A stretch of DNA of 64,000 bases, from positions 85,506 to 149,505 of the forward strand of contig NZ_QEOL01000025.1 of assembly GCF_003096715.1 (NCBI RefSeq), in the 5' to 3' direction. This stretch comes from Paraburkholderia silvatlantica (GTDB lineage: Bacteria > Pseudomonadota > Gammaproteobacteria > Burkholderiales > Burkholderiaceae). The notes under the pieces were generated by a model. That model made no database searches. It saw only the letters and a list, made by a program, of their open reading frames with translations, and was not told where the DNA came from. The position numbers and the translations under genes were made by a program. This document shows, in pieces, positions 34,680 through 44,083 of the stretch (within the stretch, counting starts at the first letter, position 1; every line of letters starts with the position of its first letter).

Positions 34680-35696
34680 TCAGCCGTCGCGGAAGATAAA
34701 GCTGTACGCGCTCAAAGCCGGCACGCCGCCCAGATGCGCGTACAGCACCTTCGACCCCGGCTCGAATTCGCCACGGCGCACTTTGTCGATCATGCCGTGC
34801 ATCGACTTGCCCTCGTACACGGGATCGGTCAGCACGCCCTCCAACCGCGCGCACAGGCGAATCGCCTCCAGTGTGCCTTCGTTCGGCAACCCGTACTCCG
34901 GGCCGCCGTAACGCGTGTCGAGAATCACGTCCTTTTCGCCGATATCGCGGTTGAGATCGACGAGCCCGGCGGTATGACGCGCAATGCGCGTGATTTGCGC
35001 GTGGGTCTTCTGCGGCGTAGCCGAAGCGTCGATGCCGATCACGCGGTCCGCCCGGCCATCCGCCGCAAAGCCGACCACCATGCCGGCCTGCGTGCTGCCC
35101 GTCACCGAGCACACGACGATGTAGTCGAATTTGAAGCCCAGTTGCGCCTCCTGCGCCCGCACTTCCTCGGCAAAGCCCACGAAACCGAGGCCGCCGAACG
35201 GATGCTCCGAGCAGCCCGCCGGAATCGCGTATGGTTTGCCGCCCGCCGCGCGCACGCTCTCGAGCGCCTCCTCCCAACTCGGCCGAATGCCGATGTCGAA
35301 GCCGTCTGGCACGAGCCGCACGTCCGCGCCCATCATGCGCGACATCTGAATGTTGCCTACGCGGTCGTAGACGGCGTCGGAATAGTTCACCCAGTTCTCC
35401 TGGACCAGCACGCACTTCATGCCGAGATGCGCAGCGACGGCTGCGACCTGCCGCGTCTGGTTCGACTGGATGCCGCCAATCGAGACCAGCGTGTCGCAAC
35501 CTTGAGCGAGCGCGTCGGGAATCAGGTATTCGAGCTTGCGCGTCTTGTTGCCGCCGAACGCGAGTCCGCTGTTGCAGTCCTCGCGCTTCGCGTAGAGCTC
35601 GACCTTGCCGCCGAGATGCTGGCTCAGGCGCTTGAGCGGCTGGATGGGCGTGGGTCCGAACGTGAGTGGATAACGGGGGAAACGCTGGAGGTTCAT
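34680..35696 (-). CDS. acdS: 1-Aminocyclopropane-1-carboxylate (ACC) deaminase
   Basis: A 338-residue PLP enzyme that breaks the plant ethylene precursor ACC into 2-oxobutanoate and ammonia. PLP Lys51 is in GLAFGGNKTRKLEY; SIGGIQSNQTRQVAAVAAHLG and the C-terminal YAHLGGVPALSAY with an active-site Tyr are all as in known AcdS. Length is exactly the usual 338. It is divergent from an Lrp-type gene (acdR), the standard acdS arrangement in Burkholderia and Pseudomonas. It marks a plant-associated lifestyle. Confidence 0.96.
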   Translation of the reverse strand: MNLQRFPRYPLTFGPTPIQPLKRLSQHLGGKVELYAKREDCNSGLAFGGNKTRKLEYLIPDALAQGCDTLVSIGGIQSNQTRQVAAVAAHLGMKCVLVQENWVNYSDAVYDRVGNIQMSRMMGADVRLVPDGFDIGIRPSWEEALESVRAAGGKPYAIPAGCSEHPFGGLGFVGFAEEVRAQEAQLGFKFDYIVVCSVTGSTQAGMVVGFAADGRADRVIGIDASATPQKTHAQITRIARHTAGLVDLNRDIGEKDVILDTRYGGPEYGLPNEGTLEAIRLCARLEGVLTDPVYEGKSMHGMIDKVRRGEFEPGSKVLYAHLGGVPALSAYSFIFRDG

Positions 35697-35848
35697 CGAA
35701 TATCTCCGGGAGGTCGGCTCATGCGGGACGTGGTCAACGGTCGGTGCGCGCGTGGAACGCACAACGCGATGGAGAAATGTTAGGCGGGTTGCCGCGAAAT
35801 GAGCTTGCTAAAAAAATATCGGCAACCTACGTTTAAAGCATGAGTTTT

Positions 35849-35863
35849 GAACTTAGAGAACTT
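35849..35863. promoter_or_regulatory. GAACTT direct repeat in the acdS-acdR divergent gap
   Basis: GAACTT occurs at 35849-35854 and again at 35858-35863, in an AT-rich stretch between the divergent genes, about 30 bases before acdR. The acdS promoter is known to be bound by an Lrp-like regulator, so this is a candidate AcdR site; the exact site is inferred. Confidence 0.35.
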
Positions 35864-35891
35864 TTAATTTTCGAAATAAGTAAAGGACGCA

Positions 35892-36392
35892 ATGAAATTA
35901 ACCAGACATTCCTCCCCTGCGCCGAATGAGCCGCCCGCACTGGATCGCATCGATCGCGCGATCCTCAGGCATTTGCAGCAGGACGCATCGATTTCCAATG
36001 TCAGCCTCGCGGCCAAGGTGAAGCTCAGCGCGCCCGCGTGCCTGCGGCGCGTGGAACGGCTCAAGGCGTTGGGGCTGATACGCGCAATCGTCGCGCTGCT
36101 CGATCCGAAGGCACTCGGCGCAGGCATGCTGGTCGTGATCGGCTTCGTGCTCGACCGCTCTACACCCGAAGCGTTCGCCGCATTCGAGAAAGCGGCCCAG
36201 AAAGTTTCAGGCTGTGTGGAATGCCACGTCGTGACCGGCGAATTCGATTACTTCATGCTGGTGCGCACGCGCGACAACGAAAGCTTCAACCAGCTGCATG
36301 CAGAGCAGTTGTTGTACTTGCCGGGCGTGCGGCAGGTCCGCAGCTTCATGGTGCTCAAGGAGATTCTGTCGACGCACGCATTGCCGCTGTGA
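35892..36392 (+). CDS. acdR: Lrp/AsnC-type regulator of ACC deaminase
   Basis: A 166-residue Lrp/AsnC protein: a helix-turn-helix (LDRIDRAILRHLQQDASISNV, LSAPACLRRVERLKALGLI) and a C-terminal RAM ligand domain (VSGCVECHVVTGEFDYFMLVRTRD). AAGGA precedes the ATG. It is divergent from acdS, so it is the AcdR-type activator of ACC deaminase. Confidence 0.92.
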   Translation: MKLTRHSSPAPNEPPALDRIDRAILRHLQQDASISNVSLAAKVKLSAPACLRRVERLKALGLIRAIVALLDPKALGAGMLVVIGFVLDRSTPEAFAAFEKAAQKVSGCVECHVVTGEFDYFMLVRTRDNESFNQLHAEQLLYLPGVRQVRSFMVLKEILSTHALPL

Positions 36393-36501
36393 CAGCGCGC
36401 GCGAATGCGCGTCCCTCGAAAAGGATGCGTGAATTTCGCTGCGGCGCGTGGGAAATGAATCAGGATGATGAAGCAACGTGCCCGAAGGCCACGCGTTCTG
36501 T

Positions 36502-36577
<76 letters not shown>

Positions 36578-36655
36578 ATTCAGAACGGCTTCTGCGCCAG
36601 TGGGATGGCGCAGAATCGAGCAATGTCAGCTGACGGACCTGCTCGAAGAGCGGCG

Positions 36656-36685
36656 ATTATATACGCCGCACGCGCGACCTCGCAA
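36656..36685 (-). promoter_or_regulatory. Promoter for tRNA-Ala
   Basis: On the minus strand a perfect -10 TATAAT (36656-36661) is 18 bases from a -35-like TTGCGA (36680-36685). It would start transcription about 70 bases before the tRNA. Confidence 0.55.
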
Positions 36686-36745
36686 GCACCCTCTCGCGCC
36701 CGCCTGAAACTAAGCTGGAGTCCTTACGATTAACCGCAAAAGCAA

Positions 36746-36769
36746 AGAGCCGGCTTATGAGCCGGCTCT
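36746..36769 (-). terminator. Hairpin terminator after tRNA-Leu
   Basis: A ten-base-pair stem, AGAGCCGGCT with AGCCGGCTCT, loop of four, followed on the minus strand by a T-rich TTTGCTTTTGC. It lies about 90 bases after tRNA-Leu and separates it from the tRNA-Ala promoter. Confidence 0.75.
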
Positions 36770-36855
36770 CTTGCCCCATTCGCAGCAGAAGCACGCGAAC
36801 GCCATTCGTTCCAGTATCGCCACGCCGTTCCAGCGCACGATACCCGATTCAACTT

Positions 36856-36940
36856 TGGTGCCGACGGCGAGACTCGAACTCGCACAGCTTTCGCCACTAC
36901 CCCCTCAAGATAGCGTGTCTACCAATTTCACCACGTCGGC
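36856..36940 (-). tRNA. tRNA-Leu (anticodon GAG)
   Basis: On the minus strand it begins GCCGACGTGGTGAAATTGG and has a class-II long variable arm. The anticodon stem-loop CGCTATCTTGAGGGGGTAG gives anticodon GAG. The T arm is GAGTTCGAGTCTC and CCA is encoded. Length is 85 bases. Confidence 0.95.
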
Positions 36941-37083
36941 ATTCCAGTACGACCCGGGACTCGCCTGATCCTGCCAGATCCCGTCCACTCTCGCCTCATG
37001 GGCTCGAAGGGTCGCCATTGTATCGACTCGTCGCGCATTTTTGAAGCCCTGCGCGAAGATTTTTTGAAGCCCCGCGCCGACGC

Positions 37084-39306
37084 TTAAAACTCCAGCGTTG
37101 AAGTCAATTCAAGCGTGCGTCCGAGTCCCACGCCCAGCTGATTCGACCCCGCCGCACTCCAGTAGCGCCGGTTGGCTGCGTTCTCCAGATTCGCCTGCAC
37201 CGAAACACGTTTGCCGTACACGCGCGTCGCGTAACGCGCGCCTGCGCTCAACAGCGTATAGCCGCCAATCTGTGCCTGGTTCGCGTTGTTCACCTGGCGC
37301 GGCCCCACGTAGTAGATGCCGCCATTCACCGAAAGCCCGGCAAGCACCGGCACGCGATATTCGGCGAACAGGCTCGCCGTGACGTGGGGCGTATTCTCCG
37401 GCGTCTTGCCGACGAGCGTCGGATCGGAAGAATCGATCTGCTTTGCGTCGAGATAGACGGTCGATGCAGTGAGCGAAACGTCCTTCGTCACATCGCCCTG
37501 CACCGAAAACTCCACGCCGCGATAACGCGCGTTGCCGTCAATCGCATAGACGTTGTCGGCGTTTGTCCCGGCGCTGGCCTGTTTGAGGTTGAAGAGCGCA
37601 AGCGATACGAGCGTATTGCCGGCGAGGCGCGTGCGCACGCCCACCTCCTGCTGCCGGCTCACTGCCGCGGGCAGGATCTGGTTCGCGTTGACGGCCGTGG
37701 CCGGCGCGCTGCCCGCCGATTCGAGCGCTTCGACGTAGCTCGCGTAGACACTCGTCTGCGGTGTGATGCGGTAGGTGATGCTGCCCGAGGGCGAAGTATG
37801 GTTGATATCGGAGTTCGGCGTACCGGCCTGCGAGGTCATGTACTCCGAGCGGCGCACGCCGGCCACGACCTGCAAGCGCGCCGTGATGTCGATCTGGTCG
37901 AACAAATAAACGCCGCTGTTGCGCACGTGCTGCGCGTAGAACTGCCGTGTGCTGCCGCTTTGCTTGAGCGTCGTGATGTCGATGGGATCGTAGAGATTTT
38001 GCGCCGCCGTATACGTGTACGTCGCGAAGTCCGGCTGAAACAGCCAGTTCTGCACGACACCCGTCGTGACCGTATGCGTGAACGGTCCGGTCCTGAAGTC
38101 GCCGTTCACTTCGAGGCGCACGTTCTTGTTCTCGTACATCTGCCCAAACTGCCGGCTGCCTTGCAGCGTGCCCGCGCCGGTCGCGACGTTGTACTTCTGG
38201 AACACCCAGGCCCAGCGGTCGCGCCGCGTGATCGACTGGCCGAGCGAGAGCATCGCGCTCCAGTGGTCGTTGAACGCGTAGTCGGCGCGCACGAGCTGCG
38301 ACGTGGCGCTCGCCGTAGTCGGCCTGTCGTTTGGCACGAGCAGCTTCGAGGGGTCGGGCATGGCAGGCAGCGTGATCTTGCCGTTCACGGCGGCAAGCGG
38401 CGCGATGCCGGCCTGCTCGACCACGCGCGTTTCGATGTGCTCGAGATCGTATTGCAGCTTGAGCTTGTCGTTCACGCGCCAGTCGAGCGCGGCGCTCACG
38501 AACTTGCGGTAGCCGCGGTCGCCTTCAATGGGCGTTTCGACATGCTCGTCCATCGCGTTCACGCGAATGCCGAACTGATCGCTCGGGCCAAAGCGGCGTG
38601 CGATGTCGGCGGCGGCGCCGATCGAACCGTTCGAGTCGCCGAGCACCGAAATGCTCGTGACCGGCTCGCTGCCCGCGCGCTTCATCACCATGTTGACGAT
38701 GCCCGCCGGCGCGCCGAAGCCGTAATACAGCGCGGACGCCCCCTTGAGCACTTCCACGCGCTCCTTGTTCTCCATCGGCATCCAGATGTTGTTGTCGATG
38801 GGGAGCAGGCCGTCCAGATAGAAGCTCGAGCGATTGTCGAGCGGGATGCCGCGCACCGAGAGGTTGTCGTACGCGAGCCCGTTGAGCTGCTGGCGCGTCA
38901 CGCCCGCAACGTTGCGCAGCGCGTCGTAGAGGCCGGTGTCGCCCTGGGCGTCCATGACCGAGCGCGTGACGACGTTCACCGTGGCCGGCACGTCGAGCGC
39001 ATCCATGCCGCGGTATTGACCCGTTTCGACCGTTTGCGGCGCGTAGCCCTGGGTCTTGCTGCCCATGATCTTGACCGGCGCGAGCTGGGTGGCTTTGCCG
39101 GCCGGTGCGGTTGGGTTTGCAACTGCGCTCGCCGCGTCGGCATCGGCATCTGCCGCGTGCGCCGTGTGTGCGATGCCGGCGATGCCCGCCGCGAGCGTCG
39201 AGTGGATGATCGCGTGTGCGCAGATCCTGCGCCATTGTTGCGTGCGCGTCTGCGACATGCGCGTTTGCGACGTGCGCGTGCGCGATGCGCGCTTCCCCGA
39301 AGCCAT
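37084..39306 (-). CDS. TonB-dependent siderophore receptor
   Basis: A 740-residue outer-membrane receptor of the FhuE/FpvA type. After a signal peptide ending AHTAHA comes the plug domain with the siderophore-receptor signature (DALRNVAGVTRQQLNGLAYDNLSVRG is spread over this part; RVEVLKGASALYYG follows), then a 22-strand barrel, ending in the required C-terminal Phe (TSTLEF). It imports a ferric siderophore with TonB energy. The first 25 residues contain an odd Arg/Thr/Ser/Gln-rich repeat (TRTSQTRMSQTR). A Fur box lies upstream. No siderophore biosynthesis genes adjoin, so the siderophore may be foreign. Confidence 0.93.
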   Translation of the reverse strand: MASGKRASRTRTSQTRMSQTRTQQWRRICAHAIIHSTLAAGIAGIAHTAHAADADADAASAVANPTAPAGKATQLAPVKIMGSKTQGYAPQTVETGQYRGMDALDVPATVNVVTRSVMDAQGDTGLYDALRNVAGVTRQQLNGLAYDNLSVRGIPLDNRSSFYLDGLLPIDNNIWMPMENKERVEVLKGASALYYGFGAPAGIVNMVMKRAGSEPVTSISVLGDSNGSIGAAADIARRFGPSDQFGIRVNAMDEHVETPIEGDRGYRKFVSAALDWRVNDKLKLQYDLEHIETRVVEQAGIAPLAAVNGKITLPAMPDPSKLLVPNDRPTTASATSQLVRADYAFNDHWSAMLSLGQSITRRDRWAWVFQKYNVATGAGTLQGSRQFGQMYENKNVRLEVNGDFRTGPFTHTVTTGVVQNWLFQPDFATYTYTAAQNLYDPIDITTLKQSGSTRQFYAQHVRNSGVYLFDQIDITARLQVVAGVRRSEYMTSQAGTPNSDINHTSPSGSITYRITPQTSVYASYVEALESAGSAPATAVNANQILPAAVSRQQEVGVRTRLAGNTLVSLALFNLKQASAGTNADNVYAIDGNARYRGVEFSVQGDVTKDVSLTASTVYLDAKQIDSSDPTLVGKTPENTPHVTASLFAEYRVPVLAGLSVNGGIYYVGPRQVNNANQAQIGGYTLLSAGARYATRVYGKRVSVQANLENAANRRYWSAAGSNQLGVGLGRTLELTSTLEF

Positions 39307-39384
39307 GCCTTTCCTTCTTCTTTGCGTTCAACCGGCGCTGTCCGGGCCGCGCTACCATCCGGCCCCGATCAGCGAAAGAGCCGA

Positions 39385-39406
39385 GATGATAATGCGAATT
39401 ATTCTT
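39385..39406. promoter_or_regulatory. Fur box upstream of the TonB receptor
   Basis: GATAATGCGAATTATTCTT at 39388-39406 matches 14 of 19 positions of the classical Fur consensus by my alignment and contains the GATAAT/ATTATT inverted pattern. It lies about 80 bases before the receptor start, in the promoter position, so iron repression is likely. Confidence 0.7.
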
Positions 39407-39644
39407 ATTTTAAGGAATAGGCTTGATGTTTGTCGGGGAAATGCAACAACGGTGTATGGATGATGTAAGTGCGACAGCAATCGCTGACACTATCGACTTA
39501 CCACGCTCGTCGCGGCATAGGGTGGGCGCGAACGCCATCCATTGGGAATGCTGCCGACTCTTTTCAAGAGAGATGGAGGTCCTGGCCAAGGTCATGCTGA
39601 CGGCCAGTCGCAATCGGAACCGACAATGATCGCGTGCGCGACGA
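39407..39644. other. Intergenic region between the Fur box and the LysR gene
   Basis: About 240 bases. A plus-strand frame of 60-odd codons begins near 39423, but I see no family match or good ribosome-binding site. Confidence 0.3.
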
Positions 39645-40592
39645 TCAGCGCTTGCCAGCAACCCCACGCCGGCCCTTCTTCGCCGGCGCGCGCTCGCGCA
39701 CCGCATCGGCATGTTCCCGAATCGTCTCGATCAGCGCGCGCAATCCCGCCGGCGCGTGCCGCCGCCCGGGGTAGTAGAGGCAGAGTCCGTCGAGCGGAGG
39801 CGTCCAGTCCTGCAGCACGCGCACGAGCGTGCCTGCCTCCATATCGGCGTTCACGTTCCACTCGGTCAAATAGGTGAGGCCGAGTCCGTCACGCGCCGCT
39901 GCGAGCATGAGATCGGGCTCGTCGAGCGTCAACGCGCCCTCCACGTCCACGCGCACGGCTTGCCCGCGCCGCTCGAACTCCCATTGGTAGATTTGCCCGC
40001 TCGGCATGCGGCTGCGTATGCAGCGGTGCGACTTGAGATCGGCGGGTGTGCGTGGCCGCTCGTGCCGGGCAAAGTATTCCGGACTGCCAACCACGGCGAA
40101 TCGCTGACGATCGCCGAAAGGCACGGCGATCATGTCCTGCGGCACCGTTTCGGCCAGGCGAATGCCGGCGTCGTAGCCTTCGACCACGATGTCGATAAGG
40201 CGCCCTTCCGTGACGAGATCGAGCTTCATCTCGGGATAGCGCTGCAGATAAGCAATCAACACGGGCATGACCTGTTTCGCCGCGCCCACCGAAGCATTGA
40301 TGCGCAGCGTGCCAGAAGGCGTGTCGCGAAAGCTCCCCGCCTGGTCGAGCGCCTCGCGGATCGTGGACAACGCGGGCGCGACGCTGCCCACGAATTGCGC
40401 ACCGGCCTCCGTCAACGCCACGCTGCGCGTCGTGCGGTTGAAGAGCCGCACGCCGATGCGCGCTTCGAGCGCGGCCACCGCGTGGCTGAGCGCCGAGGTC
40501 GACACACTCAGTTCGTCTGCCGCCGCGCGAAAGCTGCGATGGCGCGCCACGGCCAGCACGGCTTCGAGTTCCACCAGGCCCGATGTTTTCAT
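39645..40592 (-). CDS. LysR family transcriptional regulator
   Basis: A 315-residue LysR of the group with an N-terminal HTH VLAVARHRSFRAAADELSV, TSALSHAVAALEARIGVRLF and effector domain with GTLRINASVGAAKQ and AGIRLAETVPQDMI. The C-terminus is a short basic tail. It is divergent from an aldehyde dehydrogenase gene with a gap of about 100 bases and probably controls it. Confidence 0.93.
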   Translation of the reverse strand: MKTSGLVELEAVLAVARHRSFRAAADELSVSTSALSHAVAALEARIGVRLFNRTTRSVALTEAGAQFVGSVAPALSTIREALDQAGSFRDTPSGTLRINASVGAAKQVMPVLIAYLQRYPEMKLDLVTEGRLIDIVVEGYDAGIRLAETVPQDMIAVPFGDRQRFAVVGSPEYFARHERPRTPADLKSHRCIRSRMPSGQIYQWEFERRGQAVRVDVEGALTLDEPDLMLAAARDGLGLTYLTEWNVNADMEAGTLVRVLQDWTPPLDGLCLYYPGRRHAPAGLRALIETIREHADAVRERAPAKKGRRGVAGKR

Positions 40593-40693
40593 TGTCCCAA
40601 ATCGCTCAACAGGTCATGCGCCATTGTACGGCTAGTCAACGCAATGCCGAGCGTCTATCTTGCCCTCATCGACTCACGCTTCGTGGAGCAGCC

Positions 40694-42115
40694 ATGCAGA
40701 TCATCGACAAGATTTATATCGACGGCGCGTTCGTCACGCCGCACGGCGAAGCATACTTCGACCTCTTCAACCCCGCGACCGAGACCGTGATCGGTCGCGT
40801 GCGCCTCGCCGACGCGGCGGATGCTGACGCGGCCATCGCCGCCGCGAAACGCGCGTTCCCGGCGTTTTCGCGCACCCCGAAAGCACAGCGCATCGAGATG
40901 CTCATGGCGCTGCCCGAGGCCGTCGTCGCGCGCGAAGACGCGCTCTTCGAAGCGATCATCGAGGAGTACGGTGCGCCGGTCTCACGCGGCCGCTGGATGG
41001 CGCAGCACGCCTCCAACGTGCTGAGCGACGCCGCGAAGACGCTGGAAAACTATGCGTTCACGCGGCGCGCGGGCACGGCAGAGGTCACCATGGAGCCGCT
41101 GGGCGTCGCCGGGCTGATCACGCCCTGGAACAGCGACGCGGGCTTCATCTGCGGCAAGCTCGCGGCGGCGCTCGCTGCGGGCTGCACGGCCGTCATCAAG
41201 CCGAGCGAGATGAGCGCGATCCAGACGCACATCGTGACCGAGGCGCTACATTCGGCGGGCCTGCCTGCGGGCCTCTTCAACATCGTCACGGGCCGCGGCG
41301 ACACCGTGGGCGCGCGCATCGCCGAACATCCCGACGTCGCCAAGATTTCGTTCACGGGATCGACGGCAGTCGGCAAGACGATTCTGCGCACGGCCGCCGA
41401 AACGCTCAAGCGCGTGACGCTCGAACTGGGCGGCAAGTCGCCGGTCATCGTGCTCGACGACGCGAATTTCGACGAAGCCGTGCCGCTCGCGCTGCAGGCC
41501 GGCTTCATGAACAGCGGGCAGGCGTGCATTGCGGGCACGCGCATTCTGGTGCCGCACTCGCGGCTCGTCGAGTTCGAAGCGCGCGTCGTGAACGCCGTGG
41601 CGCAGATTCAAGCGGGCGATCCGCGCGACACCCGCACGAGCGTCGGCCCGATGGTGAGCCAGAAGCAATGGGAGCGCGTGCAGCGCTATATCCGCATCGG
41701 CATCGACGAAGGTGCACGCCTGATTGCGGGCGGCGCGGGACGGCCCGAAGGCATCGAGTCGGGCTGGTTCGTGCGTCCAACCGTGTTCAGCGGCGTGACG
41801 AACGACATGACCATCGCGCGCGAGGAGATTTTCGGCCCGGTGCTTTCGATCATCGCGTATCGCGACACCGAACATGCCGTCGAGATCGCCAACGATACGC
41901 CTTATGGCCTGCAGGCCTACGTGGTCTCGCCCGATATCGCGCGTGCGCGCCGCGTGGCCGCTCAGATCGAAGCCGGCCGCGTGCTCGTCAACACGCTCAC
42001 GCACGAGCCGGCTGCGCCGTTCGGCGGCTTCAAGCAATCGGGGATCGGGCGCGAGTACGGCACCTTCGGGATCGAAGCGTTTCTGGAGCCGAAGTCCACA
42101 CTCGGCATGTTTTGA
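40694..42115 (+). CDS. NAD(P)-dependent aldehyde dehydrogenase
   Basis: A 473-residue ALDH. Catalytic Cys278 is in FMNSGQACIAGTRIL, the general-base Glu in LELGGKSPVIV, the NAD-binding Asn in ITPWNSD and the FTGSTAVGK fold motif. It oxidises an aldehyde to the acid. I start at ATG 40694, which gives the normal N-terminus. It is divergent from the LysR at 39645-40592 and is followed by a bidirectional terminator. The aldehyde is unknown. Confidence 0.94.
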   Translation: MQIIDKIYIDGAFVTPHGEAYFDLFNPATETVIGRVRLADAADADAAIAAAKRAFPAFSRTPKAQRIEMLMALPEAVVAREDALFEAIIEEYGAPVSRGRWMAQHASNVLSDAAKTLENYAFTRRAGTAEVTMEPLGVAGLITPWNSDAGFICGKLAAALAAGCTAVIKPSEMSAIQTHIVTEALHSAGLPAGLFNIVTGRGDTVGARIAEHPDVAKISFTGSTAVGKTILRTAAETLKRVTLELGGKSPVIVLDDANFDEAVPLALQAGFMNSGQACIAGTRILVPHSRLVEFEARVVNAVAQIQAGDPRDTRTSVGPMVSQKQWERVQRYIRIGIDEGARLIAGGAGRPEGIESGWFVRPTVFSGVTNDMTIAREEIFGPVLSIIAYRDTEHAVEIANDTPYGLQAYVVSPDIARARRVAAQIEAGRVLVNTLTHEPAAPFGGFKQSGIGREYGTFGIEAFLEPKSTLGMF

Positions 42116-42139
42116 TGCGGCACTCACCGCATCAGAATA

Positions 42140-42175
42140 CAAACGCCCCGGTTGCGCTGCTAACCGGGGCGTTTG
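42140..42175. terminator. Bidirectional terminator between ALDH and MCP genes
   Basis: A 14-base-pair stem: CAAACGCCCCGGTT (42140-42153) with AACCGGGGCGTTTG (42162-42175) around an eight-base loop, between convergent genes. The stem ends in A/T pairs that serve as short T-tracts in both directions. Confidence 0.85.
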
Positions 42176-42198
42176 AACTGTGCTTTTAGCGGACTACA

Positions 42199-43932
42199 TC
42201 AGAAGGTCTGCCAATCGTCGTCGGACGTTGCCGTTGCCGGCTCGCGGCGGTCCGCCTTCGGAGCGGGTGCGACGGCGGCACGCACGGGCGCGGGCCTCGA
42301 AGGTGCGCGACGCCTGACCGTTGCGCTCGCAACGGCCTTCGCCGCCGGTGCAACGTTTGCCGTTGCGGCACGGCCCGCCGAGCCAATGTTGAACACCGAT
42401 ACCAGCTCGCGCAACGCCGCTGCCTGCGAGGACATCGACTGCGCTGCCGCCGACGCCTCCTCGACGAGCGCCGCGTTCTGCTGCGTGACTTCGTCCATCT
42501 GCGTCACGGCCTGATTGACCTGCTCGATGCCGGTGCGCTGCTCGCCGGAGGCCGCCGAAATCTCGTTCATCAGGTCGGCAACGCGCTTCACCGATTGCAC
42601 GATCTCGCCCATCGTGCGGCCCGCGTCGTCCACGAGCGCCGTGCCGTTGTTCACGCGCTCGACCGATACGCCGATGAGTTCCTTGATTTCGCGCGCCGCC
42701 GTCGCGCTGCGCTGCGCGAGCGTGCGCACTTCGCCGGCCACCACCGCGAAACCGCGGCCCTGTTCGCCCGCGCGCGCCGCTTCCACGGCCGCGTTGAGCG
42801 CGAGGATATTGGTCTGGAATGCAATGCCTTCGATCACCGAGATGATCTGCGCGACCTGCTCGGAGCTGTTCGCGATGTCGCGCATCGTATCCACCACGCG
42901 GCCCACCACTTCGCCGCCGCGCGTGGCCGTTTGCGAAGCCTGGCCCGCCAGCGTGTTGCCCTGGGTCGCGTTGTCGGCGTTCTGCTTGACGGTTGCCGTG
43001 AGCTCTTCCATGCTCGCCGCCGTTTCTTCGAGCGAAGCGGCCTGCTCTTCGGTGCGCTGGCTCAGGTCCGTGTTGCCCGCCGCGATCTGCGCGGCAGCCG
43101 TCGCAATGCCTTCGCTGCCCGTGCGCACGCGGCCCACCAGGTCGACGAGCCGCTCGTTCATGTGACGCAGCGCGCCGAGCAACTGGGCCGCTTCGTCGGT
43201 GCCCTGCACGTCGATGCGTGCGGTCAGGTCGCCGCGCGCCACCGTTTCGGCCACGTCCACGGCCCGGGCGATCGGGCCCGTGATCGAACGTGTGATGAAG
43301 AGCGCGATCGTGGCGCCCAAGCCGATGGCGATCACGATCAGCGCGATGGTCCAGGCGACCGCGCCGTGGTACGCGGCCTTCGCCGTGGCGACTTCCGCGG
43401 TCGAGCCGTTGTGATTGAGGGTCACGTCCTGGTTGATGAGATCCATCATGGCCGTGAACGACTTCGCCGATGCGGAGGAAACCGCAGCGCGGGCATCCGG
43501 CGATCCACCGTCGGCGGACATGACCAGGGCCTCGATCTTCTTGTCGTCGTCCAAGTACTGAGACCATGCGGCGCCGATCGAATCGGCCATGCGGCGCTCT
43601 TCAGCCGAGGAGACCAGCTTCGAATAGCTGTCGAACGTCGTGCCGAACTGGCCGACCATCCGGGAATGAAGGTCGTGCAGCGAGGCCTTCTCGCTGGCGT
43701 CGCTGGCGATCAGCATGCGCAGCGACGTGCGACGCACGTCCTGGACCTGATTGCGCATGTTGCCTAGCGTCTCGACGCTAGGCAGCCAGTTCGTGCCGAT
43801 TTCCTCTGTGCCGGCAAATATGCGCGATGCCTGCAGAAGCCCGATCCCGCCCACTGCGCCGAGCAGGAGCAACACAATGGCAAAGCCCGCGCCGAGACGC
43901 GGACCGATTTTGATTCTGGTAAGAAATGACAT
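42199..43932 (-). CDS. Methyl-accepting chemotaxis protein
   Basis: A 577-residue transmembrane chemoreceptor. N-terminal membrane segment GAGFAIVLLLLGAVGGIGLL, a four-helix-bundle periplasmic sensor, a second membrane segment, HAMP (about 205-260) and a long cytoplasmic coiled coil with the signalling hairpin FQTNILALNAAVEAARAGEQGRGFAVVAGEVR (spread over the tip). It ends DDDWQTF, resembling the WxxF pentapeptide to which CheR/CheB bind, so it is probably a self-tethering high-abundance type receptor. I start at the ATG at 43932. No che genes are nearby. Confidence 0.94.
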   Translation of the reverse strand: MSFLTRIKIGPRLGAGFAIVLLLLGAVGGIGLLQASRIFAGTEEIGTNWLPSVETLGNMRNQVQDVRRTSLRMLIASDASEKASLHDLHSRMVGQFGTTFDSYSKLVSSAEERRMADSIGAAWSQYLDDDKKIEALVMSADGGSPDARAAVSSASAKSFTAMMDLINQDVTLNHNGSTAEVATAKAAYHGAVAWTIALIVIAIGLGATIALFITRSITGPIARAVDVAETVARGDLTARIDVQGTDEAAQLLGALRHMNERLVDLVGRVRTGSEGIATAAAQIAAGNTDLSQRTEEQAASLEETAASMEELTATVKQNADNATQGNTLAGQASQTATRGGEVVGRVVDTMRDIANSSEQVAQIISVIEGIAFQTNILALNAAVEAARAGEQGRGFAVVAGEVRTLAQRSATAAREIKELIGVSVERVNNGTALVDDAGRTMGEIVQSVKRVADLMNEISAASGEQRTGIEQVNQAVTQMDEVTQQNAALVEEASAAAQSMSSQAAALRELVSVFNIGSAGRAATANVAPAAKAVASATVRRRAPSRPAPVRAAVAPAPKADRREPATATSDDDWQTF

Positions 43933-44083
43933 GGGGACGCCGTAGTGAGAGGTCACCCCTATTGACGACCGCGACGCCCAAAAATTAAATCAATGTTGCA
44001 AATATAACAATACGTAAGGAAAGCAAACGGCAAACGAACGATCGGTCTTTTTTTCATACGGTAAGGATCCCGTATCAATTGAA

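Noticed and set aside
39230..39300. Repeated CGTGCG/TGCGAC units at the receptor N-terminus as a tandem repeat element
   Set aside because: They encode the Thr/Arg/Gln-rich leader of the receptor and are too short and irregular to be an independent repeat.
37384..39420. Very long plus-strand open frame opposite the TonB receptor
   Set aside because: It is an antisense shadow in high-GC DNA: Arg/Ala/His/Val-rich, with no family resemblance, and the minus strand encodes a complete receptor with signal peptide and C-terminal Phe.
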